Shown: one piece after another, positions 42,232-50,753 of the stretch
Position numbering within the stretch: position 1 is the first letter of the stretch
Layout of the letters: every line of letters begins with the position of its first letter
NCBI RefSeq assembly: GCF_001667145.1
Contig: NZ_LZIF01000113.1
Coordinates: 1 to 64,000, forward strand
Length of the DNA: 64,000 nt
Origin: Mycobacterium sp. 852002-51971_SCH5477799-a
Lineage (GTDB): Bacteria; Actinomycetota; Actinomycetes; Mycobacteriales; Mycobacteriaceae
Direction: 5' to 3'
The notes under the pieces: model-generated
The model's input: the letters and a program-made list of their open reading frames with translations, nothing else
Database searches by the model: none
Told to the model about the DNA's origin: nothing
Made by a program: the position numbers and the translations under genes

Positions 42232-43491
42232 TCAACGACGTTGTCGGCTGCCGTGCGGCGCACTGTGGGGGGAGGCGGGTCGTCCCAGCACCGTGACCTC
42301 CATCAGGCGACGCACGGTGAGGCTGGCGGCCGCACCGGCATCGGGAAAGACCAGGTGCCCGACGTCCACCGCAAGCGCGAAAGCGGCATGGACGGCGTAT
42401 CGGGCGCGGCCCAGGGTGAGTTCCGGGCTGGCCGCGACGGCGAGGCTGGCCCAGGATTCGACGGTGGAGCGCTGAATGTTGTAGAGCAGCACCGCGTCGG
42501 TGTCGGGCAGGTTGTGACGCTCGGTGTAGTACACGCACGCCAGTTCGGGGTTGGCGAACGACCGGGTGACGTAGGCCTCGATGAGTTGCGTGAGCGCCCG
42601 TTCCGGGTCGGCATTGGTGGCCAGGATGCTGGACAGGTCACCCGAAAGTTGGTCGGCGGCGCGCCGGTAGTAGACCGCCAAGATGGCGGCCTTCCCCGGA
42701 AAGTATTGGTAGATAGTGGCAACCGGTATGCCGACCGCTGCGGCGATGTCTTCCATCCCGGTTTCGCGATAGCCGCGCTCGTTGAACAGCCGGATCGATT
42801 CGTGCAAGAGAAGTTCGTAACTTCCGGCGGCGCTGGTCAGGGTGGCGGGGCGCGGCTGGTCGGATCCGCGACCACGCGAGCTCGGCAACTCGGCCCGCAA
42901 CACCGCGGTCGCGATATCGGTGAGCGCCGTGCGGATCTCGGCATTGCCCAACCGGGACCGATGGTCGGTGATGCTGCCAATCACGCTCAGTGTGGCCGCC
43001 GACAGGATCCAGCGTTGCCGCGATGTCAGTTTCGGCCGCAACCTCATCAGCGGACGCTGCAGGCGACGGTTGATCAGTTTGATCTGTTCGGCCAGAGCGC
43101 GCTGATCGTCGCCACGCAGGTAGCGGCCCTCCCACCGATACAGTCCGCCGGCGGTCCTGTTGACGATCGTGGTGTCGATCAGCGCATCGATGAGCGCGCT
43201 GAGTTGCTCCTCGGGATCGCCGTCGGCGGATAAAGTATCCGCAAATGCCGTGGCGTCGACCAGTTGCTGTCCCAGCGCCAGGAAGACCTCACGGAACAGG
43301 TCGTATTTGCCCTGCGAGTGGCGGTACAACGCGGCAGCGGAGATGCCCACCCGCGCCGCGATGTTTTCCATGCTGACCGCGTGATAGCCCAACTCGCTGA
43401 ATGCATCGGTAGCGGCGCGCGCGATCTGGATCTTGCGGTCCTTCGGGCGCCGCTTCACCTCATCTGCGGACGAGCGGCTAGCCGACGGCAT
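42232..43491 (-). CDS. Tandem-domain TetR regulator, Mce3R-like
   Basis: 419 aa from ATG 43491 (upstream in-frame start 43569 rejected, no homology). Two complete TetR units lie on one chain: HTH1 AFSELGYHAVSMENIAARVGISAAALYRHSQGKYDL, and HTH2 LFNERGYRETGMEDIAAAVGIPVATIYQYFPGKAAIL at about residue 240. Fused tandem TetR architecture is the hallmark of Mce3R, repressor of the mce3 lipid-import operon. It lies downstream of, and codirectional with, a full mce operon, which supports that role. Confidence 0.85.
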   Translation of the reverse strand: MPSASRSSADEVKRRPKDRKIQIARAATDAFSELGYHAVSMENIAARVGISAAALYRHSQGKYDLFREVFLALGQQLVDATAFADTLSADGDPEEQLSALIDALIDTTIVNRTAGGLYRWEGRYLRGDDQRALAEQIKLINRRLQRPLMRLRPKLTSRQRWILSAATLSVIGSITDHRSRLGNAEIRTALTDIATAVLRAELPSSRGRGSDQPRPATLTSAAGSYELLLHESIRLFNERGYRETGMEDIAAAVGIPVATIYQYFPGKAAILAVYYRRAADQLSGDLSSILATNADPERALTQLIEAYVTRSFANPELACVYYTERHNLPDTDAVLLYNIQRSTVESWASLAVAASPELTLGRARYAVHAAFALAVDVGHLVFPDAGAAASLTVRRLMEVTVLGRPASPHSAPHGSRQRR

Positions 43492-43619
43492 ACAGATCAC
43501 CGTAGCCGCAGCGGCGCCCGTCCGGGCGATCAGTAGACCACCGTGATTGCCGAACCGGCGAGCTGACAAGCACGGTCGGGCCCAGGGTTGTACCCGAGGT
43601 CATCAGACGCCGTGCCCCG

Positions 43620-44408
43620 TTACGCTCCGCCGAATTCCGGACGCAAGACTGAGCTGAGTGCGCTGAGCGGAATGTGGGGCTCGACGGCGCCTCCGTCCAT
43701 CGACCATTGCTCCGCCTGCCCGTACTGGACGGGAGAATCATGGCCGACCGGATAGTCCGGCATGTACAAGATCAGCTCATCGGCCGTGAGCGCCCATGCC
43801 TTGTAGCCGCCGGAGAAGACCTTGTCCGGTGTCCACCGATCGACGGTGAAGGGATACGTCCCCGGATTGTGCTGCCATGCGGCACGGTCGAGAGCACCTT
43901 GGATGAAGGGTTCGGCCAACGGCGGGATGGCTGTCAACGGGTCGACACCCGGTTTGGTGATGTCGACCAGCTGCAACCGCTTGCCGTCCGCCATATCGAA
44001 AGTGAACGTGCGATAGGCGTTGTTGAACGCCGGACCGTCGGCGTGATAATCCTCGTGGAAGGCCACACTGAGCGCGCGCCCATGGGTGAACACCTGAAAG
44101 TTCTCCTCGCCCCAGCTGTCTTGGACCATTGAGGCGCCTTTGGTGCGCCAATTGTTCATCAGGTTGCGCAGGTATTCGCGGACGGGCGGCCCGCTGGTGG
44201 TGTTCTCGACAAGGTCCCCGGGTAGCGCCATCTTGATGTCGCGGACGGCCTTTCGCTCGGATACCACCGAGGTACGGCAATATTGCCCGTCCCAATCGCC
44301 GCCGAGATCGCCGCAAAACGACTGCGCCGACGCCGATGCCGCGGGTGCGCTGAGCGCCGCGACCGTCACCACTGTCACAGTGACCGAGGGCCGGATCATC
44401 CGCATCAT
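43620..44408 (-). CDS. Secreted RsiV/MPT64-type (DUF3298) protein of the mce cluster, Rv1975-like
   Basis: 262 aa with a signal peptide (VTVVTVAALSAPAASASA). The beta-rich domain has FQVFTHGRALSVAFHEDYHADGPAFNNAYRTFTFDMADGKRLQLVDI and 'TADELILYMPDYPVGH', the layout of RsiV/MPT64 C-terminal domains. In M. tuberculosis Rv1975 follows mce3 and its associated genes. It starts 9 bp after the Mas gene, so it is part of the operon tail. Confidence 0.75.
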   Translation of the reverse strand: MMRMIRPSVTVTVVTVAALSAPAASASAQSFCGDLGGDWDGQYCRTSVVSERKAVRDIKMALPGDLVENTTSGPPVREYLRNLMNNWRTKGASMVQDSWGEENFQVFTHGRALSVAFHEDYHADGPAFNNAYRTFTFDMADGKRLQLVDITKPGVDPLTAIPPLAEPFIQGALDRAAWQHNPGTYPFTVDRWTPDKVFSGGYKAWALTADELILYMPDYPVGHDSPVQYGQAEQWSMDGGAVEPHIPLSALSSVLRPEFGGA

Positions 44409-44417
44409 CGAAGCGTC

Positions 44418-45005
44418 CTAAGGTAATTCGACTTTGCCGGCCAGCCAGCGGCCACCCACGTTTTCCATCGTGATCTTCATGCGGCTTCGGTCAACCCGCC
44501 CGTCGGGACGCACCGCGTTACTGACGGTCTGGTCGACCATCAACAACACGACCACCTTGTTCTTCGTTTGTGATTGGATCGCGGAGTCCACCACGGTGCC
44601 ATGTGCCGCGGCCTTGTTGTCGATCAGCAATTGCCTAAGCTGCGCACTGGCTTTGGTGTAGGTGTCCTTGAATTCCCCTGTTGCGCCGCCAAGTACGGCA
44701 GAAAAATTCTGGTCGACCTGGTTGGAATCGATGCTCGTCAGCACCTGGGCATAGTCGACCGCGGTCCGCTGCGCTGCCTGCCCGGCCTGGTCCACCGCGT
44801 GCTCGTCCCACAGCTTCCAGCCCAGCCCGCCGGTGAGGCCGAAAGCGCCGGCGTAGACGGTGGCGACGAGCGTGATGCGGGCGTAGCGCTTCCACGGTCG
44901 GGCGCCGCGTTGCGCGTCCTGCTCGCCGGCGCCGGCCGCCTCGTCGTCAGGCGGCCTCTCGATGTCTTCGCTTGTGCTGCAATCCTGATCGGCGGTGATC
45001 GTCAC
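44418..45005 (-). CDS. Mce-associated membrane protein (Mas)
   Basis: 195 aa: acidic cytosolic N-terminus, one TM helix (ITLVATVYAGAFGLTGGLGWKLW) and an NTF2-like extracytoplasmic domain (LTSIDSNQVDQNFSAVLGGATGEFKDTYTKASAQLRQLLIDNKAAAHGTVVDSAI). Mas proteins stabilise or assist Mce complexes. It follows mceF by 35 bp. A clear paralogue lies on the other side of the operon at 54949. Confidence 0.87.
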   Translation of the reverse strand: MTITADQDCSTSEDIERPPDDEAAGAGEQDAQRGARPWKRYARITLVATVYAGAFGLTGGLGWKLWDEHAVDQAGQAAQRTAVDYAQVLTSIDSNQVDQNFSAVLGGATGEFKDTYTKASAQLRQLLIDNKAAAHGTVVDSAIQSQTKNKVVVLLMVDQTVSNAVRPDGRVDRSRMKITMENVGGRWLAGKVELP

Positions 45006-45040
45006 GGTGGTGCCTCCTTGCGGTTTTAATGCCCGTGGGC

Positions 45041-46291
45041 TCAGTGGGGCGGCTCTATCGGCAGCACCGGACCGCCGTACGGCGTGGGAATAGTGAAGCG
45101 CCCCTTGGGCGTTGGATCGGTGGTTTGCCCGAGGTTGGCGCCCGGAGGTGGCCCCGCCGTGTCGTCGCCGCCCGGTCGGGGCGCATTCTTGGCGCCGCGG
45201 ATCAATACCTGGGGGTCATCGTCTCGGCAGTAGGTGTACAGGAAGGGTTCGGGGTAGTCCGCCGACGACGACGGCCGCCGCGGGGTGCCGTAGTCGCAGG
45301 TGTAGCGCGGGTAGATGTCGGCGGTCGCCCACAGTCCATGCTCGTGCATGGTCGTCATCAGGGCCTCGAGTGTGGAGCCGCGATAGTCGGGGAAGACCGC
45401 ATTCAACGCCGGCACACGGAGGTAGATGATCCGTGCGGTGGTCACCAGGTTGGCCAGCAGGCCCACCATCGTGTCGGAATTGTCGCGGAACAGGTTGTCG
45501 ACCGAGGACAGGGAGTGTGGCGTCTGATCAACGAATCTGCGGTATCCGCGATCCATCTTGTTCACGCCGGTCATGAAGTCACCGACATTGCGAGACGCCG
45601 CACCGAGTCCGGCGTTCTTGTCGGACAGGGTGGTCAGCACCACCCGGCTGGTCTTGAGCATGCTCGCCGTCTGCGGCAGCACCGGGTCGATCGTCGACAG
45701 CAGGAACGTGGAGCCGTCGATGATGTCGGTGAGCTTCTGCGGGCCCTCCTTGCTCAAACTCAGTTCGCGCTTGACGATTTCGAGCTTCTTCGGGTCGGTT
45801 TGGGCCAGCAGCCCGTCGGCGTCGGCGAGCACCTGTGACAGGGGGATGGGTGTGGTGGTGTGCTGTGGGCCGATCACGCTGCCGTTCGACAGGAACGGGC
45901 CGGTGTTGGACGCGGGCTCGAAATCGATGTACTGCTCGCCGGCCGGAGACAGCCCGGACACTCGTACCGGGCTGGCGGCGGGGATCTTAATATTGGCATT
46001 GATCTTCGCGATCACCTCGACACCGGCGGGTGTGGGCCGCAACGACTTGATCCGCCCGACCCGGATCCCGCGGACTGATACGTCCTGGTTGGCCAGCAGC
46101 CCACCGGATTCGGGCAGCCGGATCGTGACCTGGTACGTCGAGTCCAGCGGACTGATTCGTAACGCCCCGATCGCCAGGTAGGTCACGCCGATCACCAGGG
46201 TGAGTACCAGCGCGAGGCCGGATAGCCAGGCGCGGCGACGGTGGCCGGCTCTGACCATGCCGACGACGAATCCGCCGATGGTCTCGATCAT
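45041..46291 (-). CDS. mceF: MceF, substrate-binding subunit of the mce lipid importer
   Basis: 416 aa from ATG 46291, overlapping mceE by ATGA (longer frame to 46432 rejected). N-terminal TM anchor (LALVLTLVIGVTYLAIGAL), then the MCE/MlaD domain (YQVTIRLPESGGLLANQDVSVRGIRVGRIKSL), a long helical region forming the tunnel, and a Pro-rich tail. One of six Mce subunits that form the lipid conduit across the periplasm. The paralogue number is not assigned. Confidence 0.92.
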   Translation of the reverse strand: MIETIGGFVVGMVRAGHRRRAWLSGLALVLTLVIGVTYLAIGALRISPLDSTYQVTIRLPESGGLLANQDVSVRGIRVGRIKSLRPTPAGVEVIAKINANIKIPAASPVRVSGLSPAGEQYIDFEPASNTGPFLSNGSVIGPQHTTTPIPLSQVLADADGLLAQTDPKKLEIVKRELSLSKEGPQKLTDIIDGSTFLLSTIDPVLPQTASMLKTSRVVLTTLSDKNAGLGAASRNVGDFMTGVNKMDRGYRRFVDQTPHSLSSVDNLFRDNSDTMVGLLANLVTTARIIYLRVPALNAVFPDYRGSTLEALMTTMHEHGLWATADIYPRYTCDYGTPRRPSSSADYPEPFLYTYCRDDDPQVLIRGAKNAPRPGGDDTAGPPPGANLGQTTDPTPKGRFTIPTPYGGPVLPIEPPH

Positions 46292-47526
46292 CGCGGCGGC
46301 TCCGGGATCATTGGATCCGGCGGCGCCTCCCCGGCGGGCGCGGGCGGAAGCGGCGGACCGACCGGCGTCCAAGGGCTTTGGCCCATCGGCGTTTGCGGAC
46401 CGCGGCCCACGACCCGTTCTTGCAGACGCCACAGAACGTATTTGATCGAGCCGATCATGTAGTTCCAGTCGCGGCGCATGGGCCCGTGGAACGCCGGATC
46501 CCCCTTGAACCCCCCGGTTTCGGCCCCGGTACCCGGCCGCGATCCCATGACCAGCCGATCAAAGCTGCCGCGCACCGAAATCGCGTCGCTCGGAGTGGCT
46601 TTCACGAACGGCGGGATCAGGCGATTGAGGCCGGCGAGGCTGGTATCGGGACTCAGCACCACGTCGTTCCAGGCGGCGGCGATGGTGTTGGCGTCCTTGA
46701 TGACGCTGCGACCCGTCTTGTCGGTGCCGGCGATCGACGGGAATCTGGACAGCTGATGCGTCGTGGCGCCGAGCTCGCCGACCACGTCGGCTATTTCGTC
46801 GGCGTTGCTGGACAACACCTTCGTCGCCGGACCGATGGCCCGCAGAACCTCAGTGATCGCCTGGTTCTTCTGGCCAAGTCGGTCGGCGAGCCCCGCCGTT
46901 TCGGTCACCGCCGCGTCGATCTGATCCGAGCGGGAATTGAGTTTGCCCAGAAGTAGATTGGTGCGGTTGATCAGGTCGCCGAACGCCCGTCCCTGGTCGC
47001 CGGTCGCCTTGCCGGCACCGTTGACGATAGTGGTGAAGTTGCGGACCGACCCGCCGTTGACGAGCAGCGCCGCGGAGCTCAACACGCTCTCCACCGTCGC
47101 GGCGGCGCGGGTGGCCGGCAGCCCTATGGTGTCGCCGCTCTTCAGCAGCGGCGCGACAGGGTCCATCGGGGCCGGGGGCTTGATCGCGACGAACACGTCG
47201 CCAAGCGGTGTCGCCGACCGCAACTCGGCGGTGCTGCCGGCGGGGATGCGGACACCGTCCATGATTCGCAGGGTGGTGACCGCGGTGTAATTGCGCGCGA
47301 CCATCGATTCGAGCTGTCCGACATCGGCGCCGGCGAGTTTGACCTTCGCGTGCGCCGGCAGGTTCAGCGCGTTGGAGAAGACGGCGGTGAGCAGGTATCC
47401 GCCGTTGCCGATGCCCGGTGCCGGCAGCGGCAGGCTGGACAGCCCGTTGGTGGCGCAACCGGAGCTGACCATGACCGCGCTGAGCGCAACCGCCAACGCC
47501 TTGAGCTTAGCCGCATTCATCATCAC
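46288..47526 (-). CDS. mceE: MceE lipoprotein (Lpr-type) of the mce importer
   Basis: 412 aa with a lipoprotein signal (ALSAVMVSSGC), diagnostic for the fifth Mce position. MCE domain 'YLLTAVFSNALNLPAHAKVKLAGADVGQLESM', then coiled helices and a Pro-rich C-terminus. Overlaps mceD and mceF by ATGA. Confidence 0.92.
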   Translation of the reverse strand: MMMNAAKLKALAVALSAVMVSSGCATNGLSSLPLPAPGIGNGGYLLTAVFSNALNLPAHAKVKLAGADVGQLESMVARNYTAVTTLRIMDGVRIPAGSTAELRSATPLGDVFVAIKPPAPMDPVAPLLKSGDTIGLPATRAAATVESVLSSAALLVNGGSVRNFTTIVNGAGKATGDQGRAFGDLINRTNLLLGKLNSRSDQIDAAVTETAGLADRLGQKNQAITEVLRAIGPATKVLSSNADEIADVVGELGATTHQLSRFPSIAGTDKTGRSVIKDANTIAAAWNDVVLSPDTSLAGLNRLIPPFVKATPSDAISVRGSFDRLVMGSRPGTGAETGGFKGDPAFHGPMRRDWNYMIGSIKYVLWRLQERVVGRGPQTPMGQSPWTPVGPPLPPAPAGEAPPDPMIPEPPR

Positions 47527-48638
47527 TGCCCCATCGCCGAGAGACCGTCGAGGATGTAGGTCAGGCCGAAATCGGGACCATAGTCCTGCAGAGTGCCTGT
47601 GCTGCAGCCGAGTTGGCGCAGGTGCATGAGATTGCAGAGCTCCTTGGCCGACTGGCTGTCGGTCAGGGCCTTGTCGAGCAGTCCGTGCACCCGTATCGCG
47701 CCGTTGTTCTGGTCGACGGTGTTGTACAGGTTCTCCAACGTCATCGGGAGCACGTCGAGCATTTCGGATACCCCCCGCTGATCCTCGACGATCGTCTTGG
47801 CGGCGGTGTCGCCGTTGCGCACCGCCTGTTTGAGGTTGTCCCGGTTTTGCTCGAGCAGAGTGGTGACTTCTTCGAGGATTCTGTTGATGGTGCGTCCCGT
47901 GGTACCGGCGCCGAACTTCTCGTCGGCGAGCATCTGGCTGAGTTGGCGTGTCGTCGAACCGAATTGACGGACCTTGGTGTCGTTGCGGGCGGCGGCCTCG
48001 GTTATCGAACTGAGATCGGTGATGATCGTGGTCAACTGCTCGCGGGTGGTCCCGCCCCGCTCGGAGCTGAGCCGCAGGGCGTTGGAGAGCTCGTCGAGGG
48101 CGGACAGGATCTTCTTTCCGTTACTGTCGGTGATGGCGACCGCGGAGTCGGTCAGGTCGGCGATGGGTCCGCCGCCCTTTCCGTCGCCCTTGAGCGATTT
48201 GGACACCTTGTCGAGCATGTCGAGTACGCGGTCGAAGGCCACGGGCGTCTTGGTTCGGGTGAGTCCGATCGTGTCATGGTTCTTCAGCACTGGGCCGCTC
48301 CGGTAGGGCGGGGTCAGTTCGACCTGCCGGTCGGTGAGGATGGAGGTAGTGATGGTGACCGCGCGGGCGGCGGCCGGGATCTTCACCTTCTTGTCCATGG
48401 TCAGCTCGGCCTCGACGTAGCTGCCCTTGGACGTGACCTTGCTGACCTTGCCGACCGGCATGCCGAGGACCGCGACGACGTTGCCTTCGTAAAGGCCGGC
48501 GGCGCTGTCGAATTGCGCGGTCACCGTCATGGTGTTCAGCCGTGACTTGACGTAGTGGCCGGCCACCCCGATGGCGACGACGGCCACCGCCGCAACCGCG
48601 GCGCCCACGGCGATGAGTTTGCGCCTGCCGGAGATCAT
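47523..48638 (-). CDS. mceD: MceD of the mce importer
   Basis: 371 aa. N-terminal TM (LIAVGAAVAAVAVVAIGVAGHYV), MCE domain (MTVTAQFDSAAGLYEGNVVAVLGMPVGKVSKV) and long amphipathic helices. Overlaps both neighbours by ATGA. Confidence 0.92.
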   Translation of the reverse strand: MISGRRKLIAVGAAVAAVAVVAIGVAGHYVKSRLNTMTVTAQFDSAAGLYEGNVVAVLGMPVGKVSKVTSKGSYVEAELTMDKKVKIPAAARAVTITTSILTDRQVELTPPYRSGPVLKNHDTIGLTRTKTPVAFDRVLDMLDKVSKSLKGDGKGGGPIADLTDSAVAITDSNGKKILSALDELSNALRLSSERGGTTREQLTTIITDLSSITEAAARNDTKVRQFGSTTRQLSQMLADEKFGAGTTGRTINRILEEVTTLLEQNRDNLKQAVRNGDTAAKTIVEDQRGVSEMLDVLPMTLENLYNTVDQNNGAIRVHGLLDKALTDSQSAKELCNLMHLRQLGCSTGTLQDYGPDFGLTYILDGLSAMGQ

Positions 48639-49681
48639 TTGCAGTCCTTGAAGTACTGGATCATCTTGAATTCCTTGGCCCTACCGCTGATGGCACACAT
48701 CCATGAATCGATCGCGAGCCCGTTGGGCAGGTTGAACTCGACGACCGGGCCGTAGCCGGTGGCGTTGGTCAGGCCGCGCAGCGCCACCGGCGCGGCCTGC
48801 AAAAGATTGCGCAGCAAGTCGACGTGCTGGCCAACCATGTTCGTCAGCTGGTGCAAGTTGGCGAACAGCTCGTCGAGCATCGGCCGGTTGTTGACCACGA
48901 TCTTGTCGAGCTGGTCGACAAGGTCCGTCAGGCCCGCGAACATGGCGTGGAAGGTGGCCTCGCGCGCGACCAGGTGTCCGAGCAGGTCCTGTCCCTGATC
49001 CATCAGGTGTCCGATATTGGTCTGCTGACGCCGTAGGGTATTGACCACTCGCTCAGTGCTTTTCAGCAGCGTGCCGAGCTGGCCCCGCCGGTCGGCGGTG
49101 ATCGTCGACAGCGTCTGTAGATTCGCGACGGCCTGCGGAATCAACGGCGGCACGCCGCCGAGCTGCTTGCCGAGCACCCCGAGCGACTGGGCGAACTGGT
49201 CGGAATCGACCTGCTCGAAGGTGGTGGTCGCGTCCTCGAGCAGCGACTGCAGGTCGTAGGGCACCTCCGTGTGGGTGAGGCCGATCGTCTTGCCCGGCAA
49301 CGATCCTGGGCCGTCGGGCACCAGCTCGAGATAGCGCGAACCGAGGATCGTCATCACCTTGATCACCGCGCGGGTGTCCTTGCCCAGCGCGACGTTGTCA
49401 CGCACGCTCAATCCGGCTTCGACGTGATCGCCGTCGAGCTTCATGCTGGTGACTTGTCCGACTTCGATGCCGGCGATGGTGACGGGGTTTCCGGGTCGCA
49501 GCGTGGCGGCTTGCAGGAATTCGGCGGTGTAGTGGGTGTAACCCACACCGAACAGCTTGATACCCAGTGCCGCCGCGACGAGAACGGCGACCACTACCAG
49601 TCCGGCCAGCCCGAGCCAGGTCCTGTTGTACGACTCGAGCGGGCGGCGCCGCGCCCATCGGGCCTTCAGTGATTCAGCCAT
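48635..49681 (-). CDS. mceC: MceC of the mce importer
   Basis: 348 aa. TM at ~24-44 (LGLAGLVVVAVLVAAALGIKLF), MCE domain (YTAEFLQAATLRPGNPVTIAGIEVGQVTSM), then 'LTHTEVPYDLQSLLEDATTTFEQVDSDQ' and helices. The start overlaps the end of mceB by 8 bp. Confidence 0.92.
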   Translation of the reverse strand: MAESLKARWARRRPLESYNRTWLGLAGLVVVAVLVAAALGIKLFGVGYTHYTAEFLQAATLRPGNPVTIAGIEVGQVTSMKLDGDHVEAGLSVRDNVALGKDTRAVIKVMTILGSRYLELVPDGPGSLPGKTIGLTHTEVPYDLQSLLEDATTTFEQVDSDQFAQSLGVLGKQLGGVPPLIPQAVANLQTLSTITADRRGQLGTLLKSTERVVNTLRRQQTNIGHLMDQGQDLLGHLVAREATFHAMFAGLTDLVDQLDKIVVNNRPMLDELFANLHQLTNMVGQHVDLLRNLLQAAPVALRGLTNATGYGPVVEFNLPNGLAIDSWMCAISGRAKEFKMIQYFKDCK

Positions 49682-50753
49682 TGGCCATGTTCCTGCATCG
49701 CGGGGTGTGCCACCCCATGTTCTTGGTGGTGATCGGATAGGCGTTGCCCGGTGTGGCCGCGTTGACGATGAAGGTGGTGATGTCGTTGAGGCCGGGGAAG
49801 AAGCCGGTGGCGTTCAGGTCGCACGCGTAGGCGTTGCCGTAGGAGCCCTCGCTGACGGCTCGTGCGAAACCCTTGAGCAGCAGCGGCAGGTTGTCCCCGG
49901 TGAAGGCCAGTTGCGGTTCGATGCCGGCCATGTGCTTGCTGAATCCCGGCTCTCGTGTGATGAGCTCGTTCAGCGATGGATCCACGTCGTCGGCGATCGC
50001 CGAGAGCCGCCGGGTTACCTTGGCGATTGATCCCACCGAGTCCTGCAACGATGCGCGGCGGTCATCGAAATTGGCTACGGCATCACGCGTTTGGTCGAGT
50101 GCGTGATCGAGGTCGTCGTCTTGCCGGGCAACGGTGTCTGTGACCTTCGTGAGGCTGCTGATGAGGTCGCCCAGCGATTGATCGCGTGCGGACAAGGTTC
50201 GGGTGATCGTCGACGTCTGCTCCACCAGTAACGGGATGGACGCCTGATCGCCCTGCAACGACTGCAACACCCCCTTGGTCAGATCGTCGGCGTCCTTGGC
50301 ATTGAGCAAGGTGAACAGCGGCTCGAAACCGTTGAGCAACCTCCCGACATCGAAGGAAGGGTCCGTCTGCTGCACGGGTATCACGCTTTTAGCGGGCAGT
50401 AGCCCGCGGTTGCCGATTTCGCCCAGCGACAACCCCAGATATCGCTGACCGATGATGTTCTGATAGGTCACCGATGCGACGGTGTTGCCATACAAATGCT
50501 GATCGTTTTCGACGATGAACGAGACCTTCGCAAGTTTGCCGGCGAGTTCGACGTTTTCGACGCGCCCGACCCGCACGCCGGCCATCCGGACGTCGTCGCC
50601 GATCCGCAACCCGTAAACGTCGGTGAACATCGCCGCGTACGGGGTGGTCGGCCCGGCCACGTCGCGCCGAAGGGTCGCGTACACCATCCACGTCACGGCG
50701 ATCGCGAGCGCCATGAACATCGACAGACCGATCAGCGGGCCACGCACTTTCAT
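49674..50753 (-). CDS. mceB: MceB of the mce importer
   Basis: 359 aa from ATG 50753, which overlaps the mceA stop (ATGA); the open frame upstream to 51284 lies inside mceA and is rejected. TM (LIGLSMFMALAIAVTWMVYATL), MCE domain (YAAMFTDVYGLRIGDDVRMAGVRVGRVENV) and helices. The C-terminus has paired Cys (YACDLN, RCRNM). Confidence 0.92.
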   Translation of the reverse strand: MKVRGPLIGLSMFMALAIAVTWMVYATLRRDVAGPTTPYAAMFTDVYGLRIGDDVRMAGVRVGRVENVELAGKLAKVSFIVENDQHLYGNTVASVTYQNIIGQRYLGLSLGEIGNRGLLPAKSVIPVQQTDPSFDVGRLLNGFEPLFTLLNAKDADDLTKGVLQSLQGDQASIPLLVEQTSTITRTLSARDQSLGDLISSLTKVTDTVARQDDDLDHALDQTRDAVANFDDRRASLQDSVGSIAKVTRRLSAIADDVDPSLNELITREPGFSKHMAGIEPQLAFTGDNLPLLLKGFARAVSEGSYGNAYACDLNATGFFPGLNDITTFIVNAATPGNAYPITTKNMGWHTPRCRNMANG

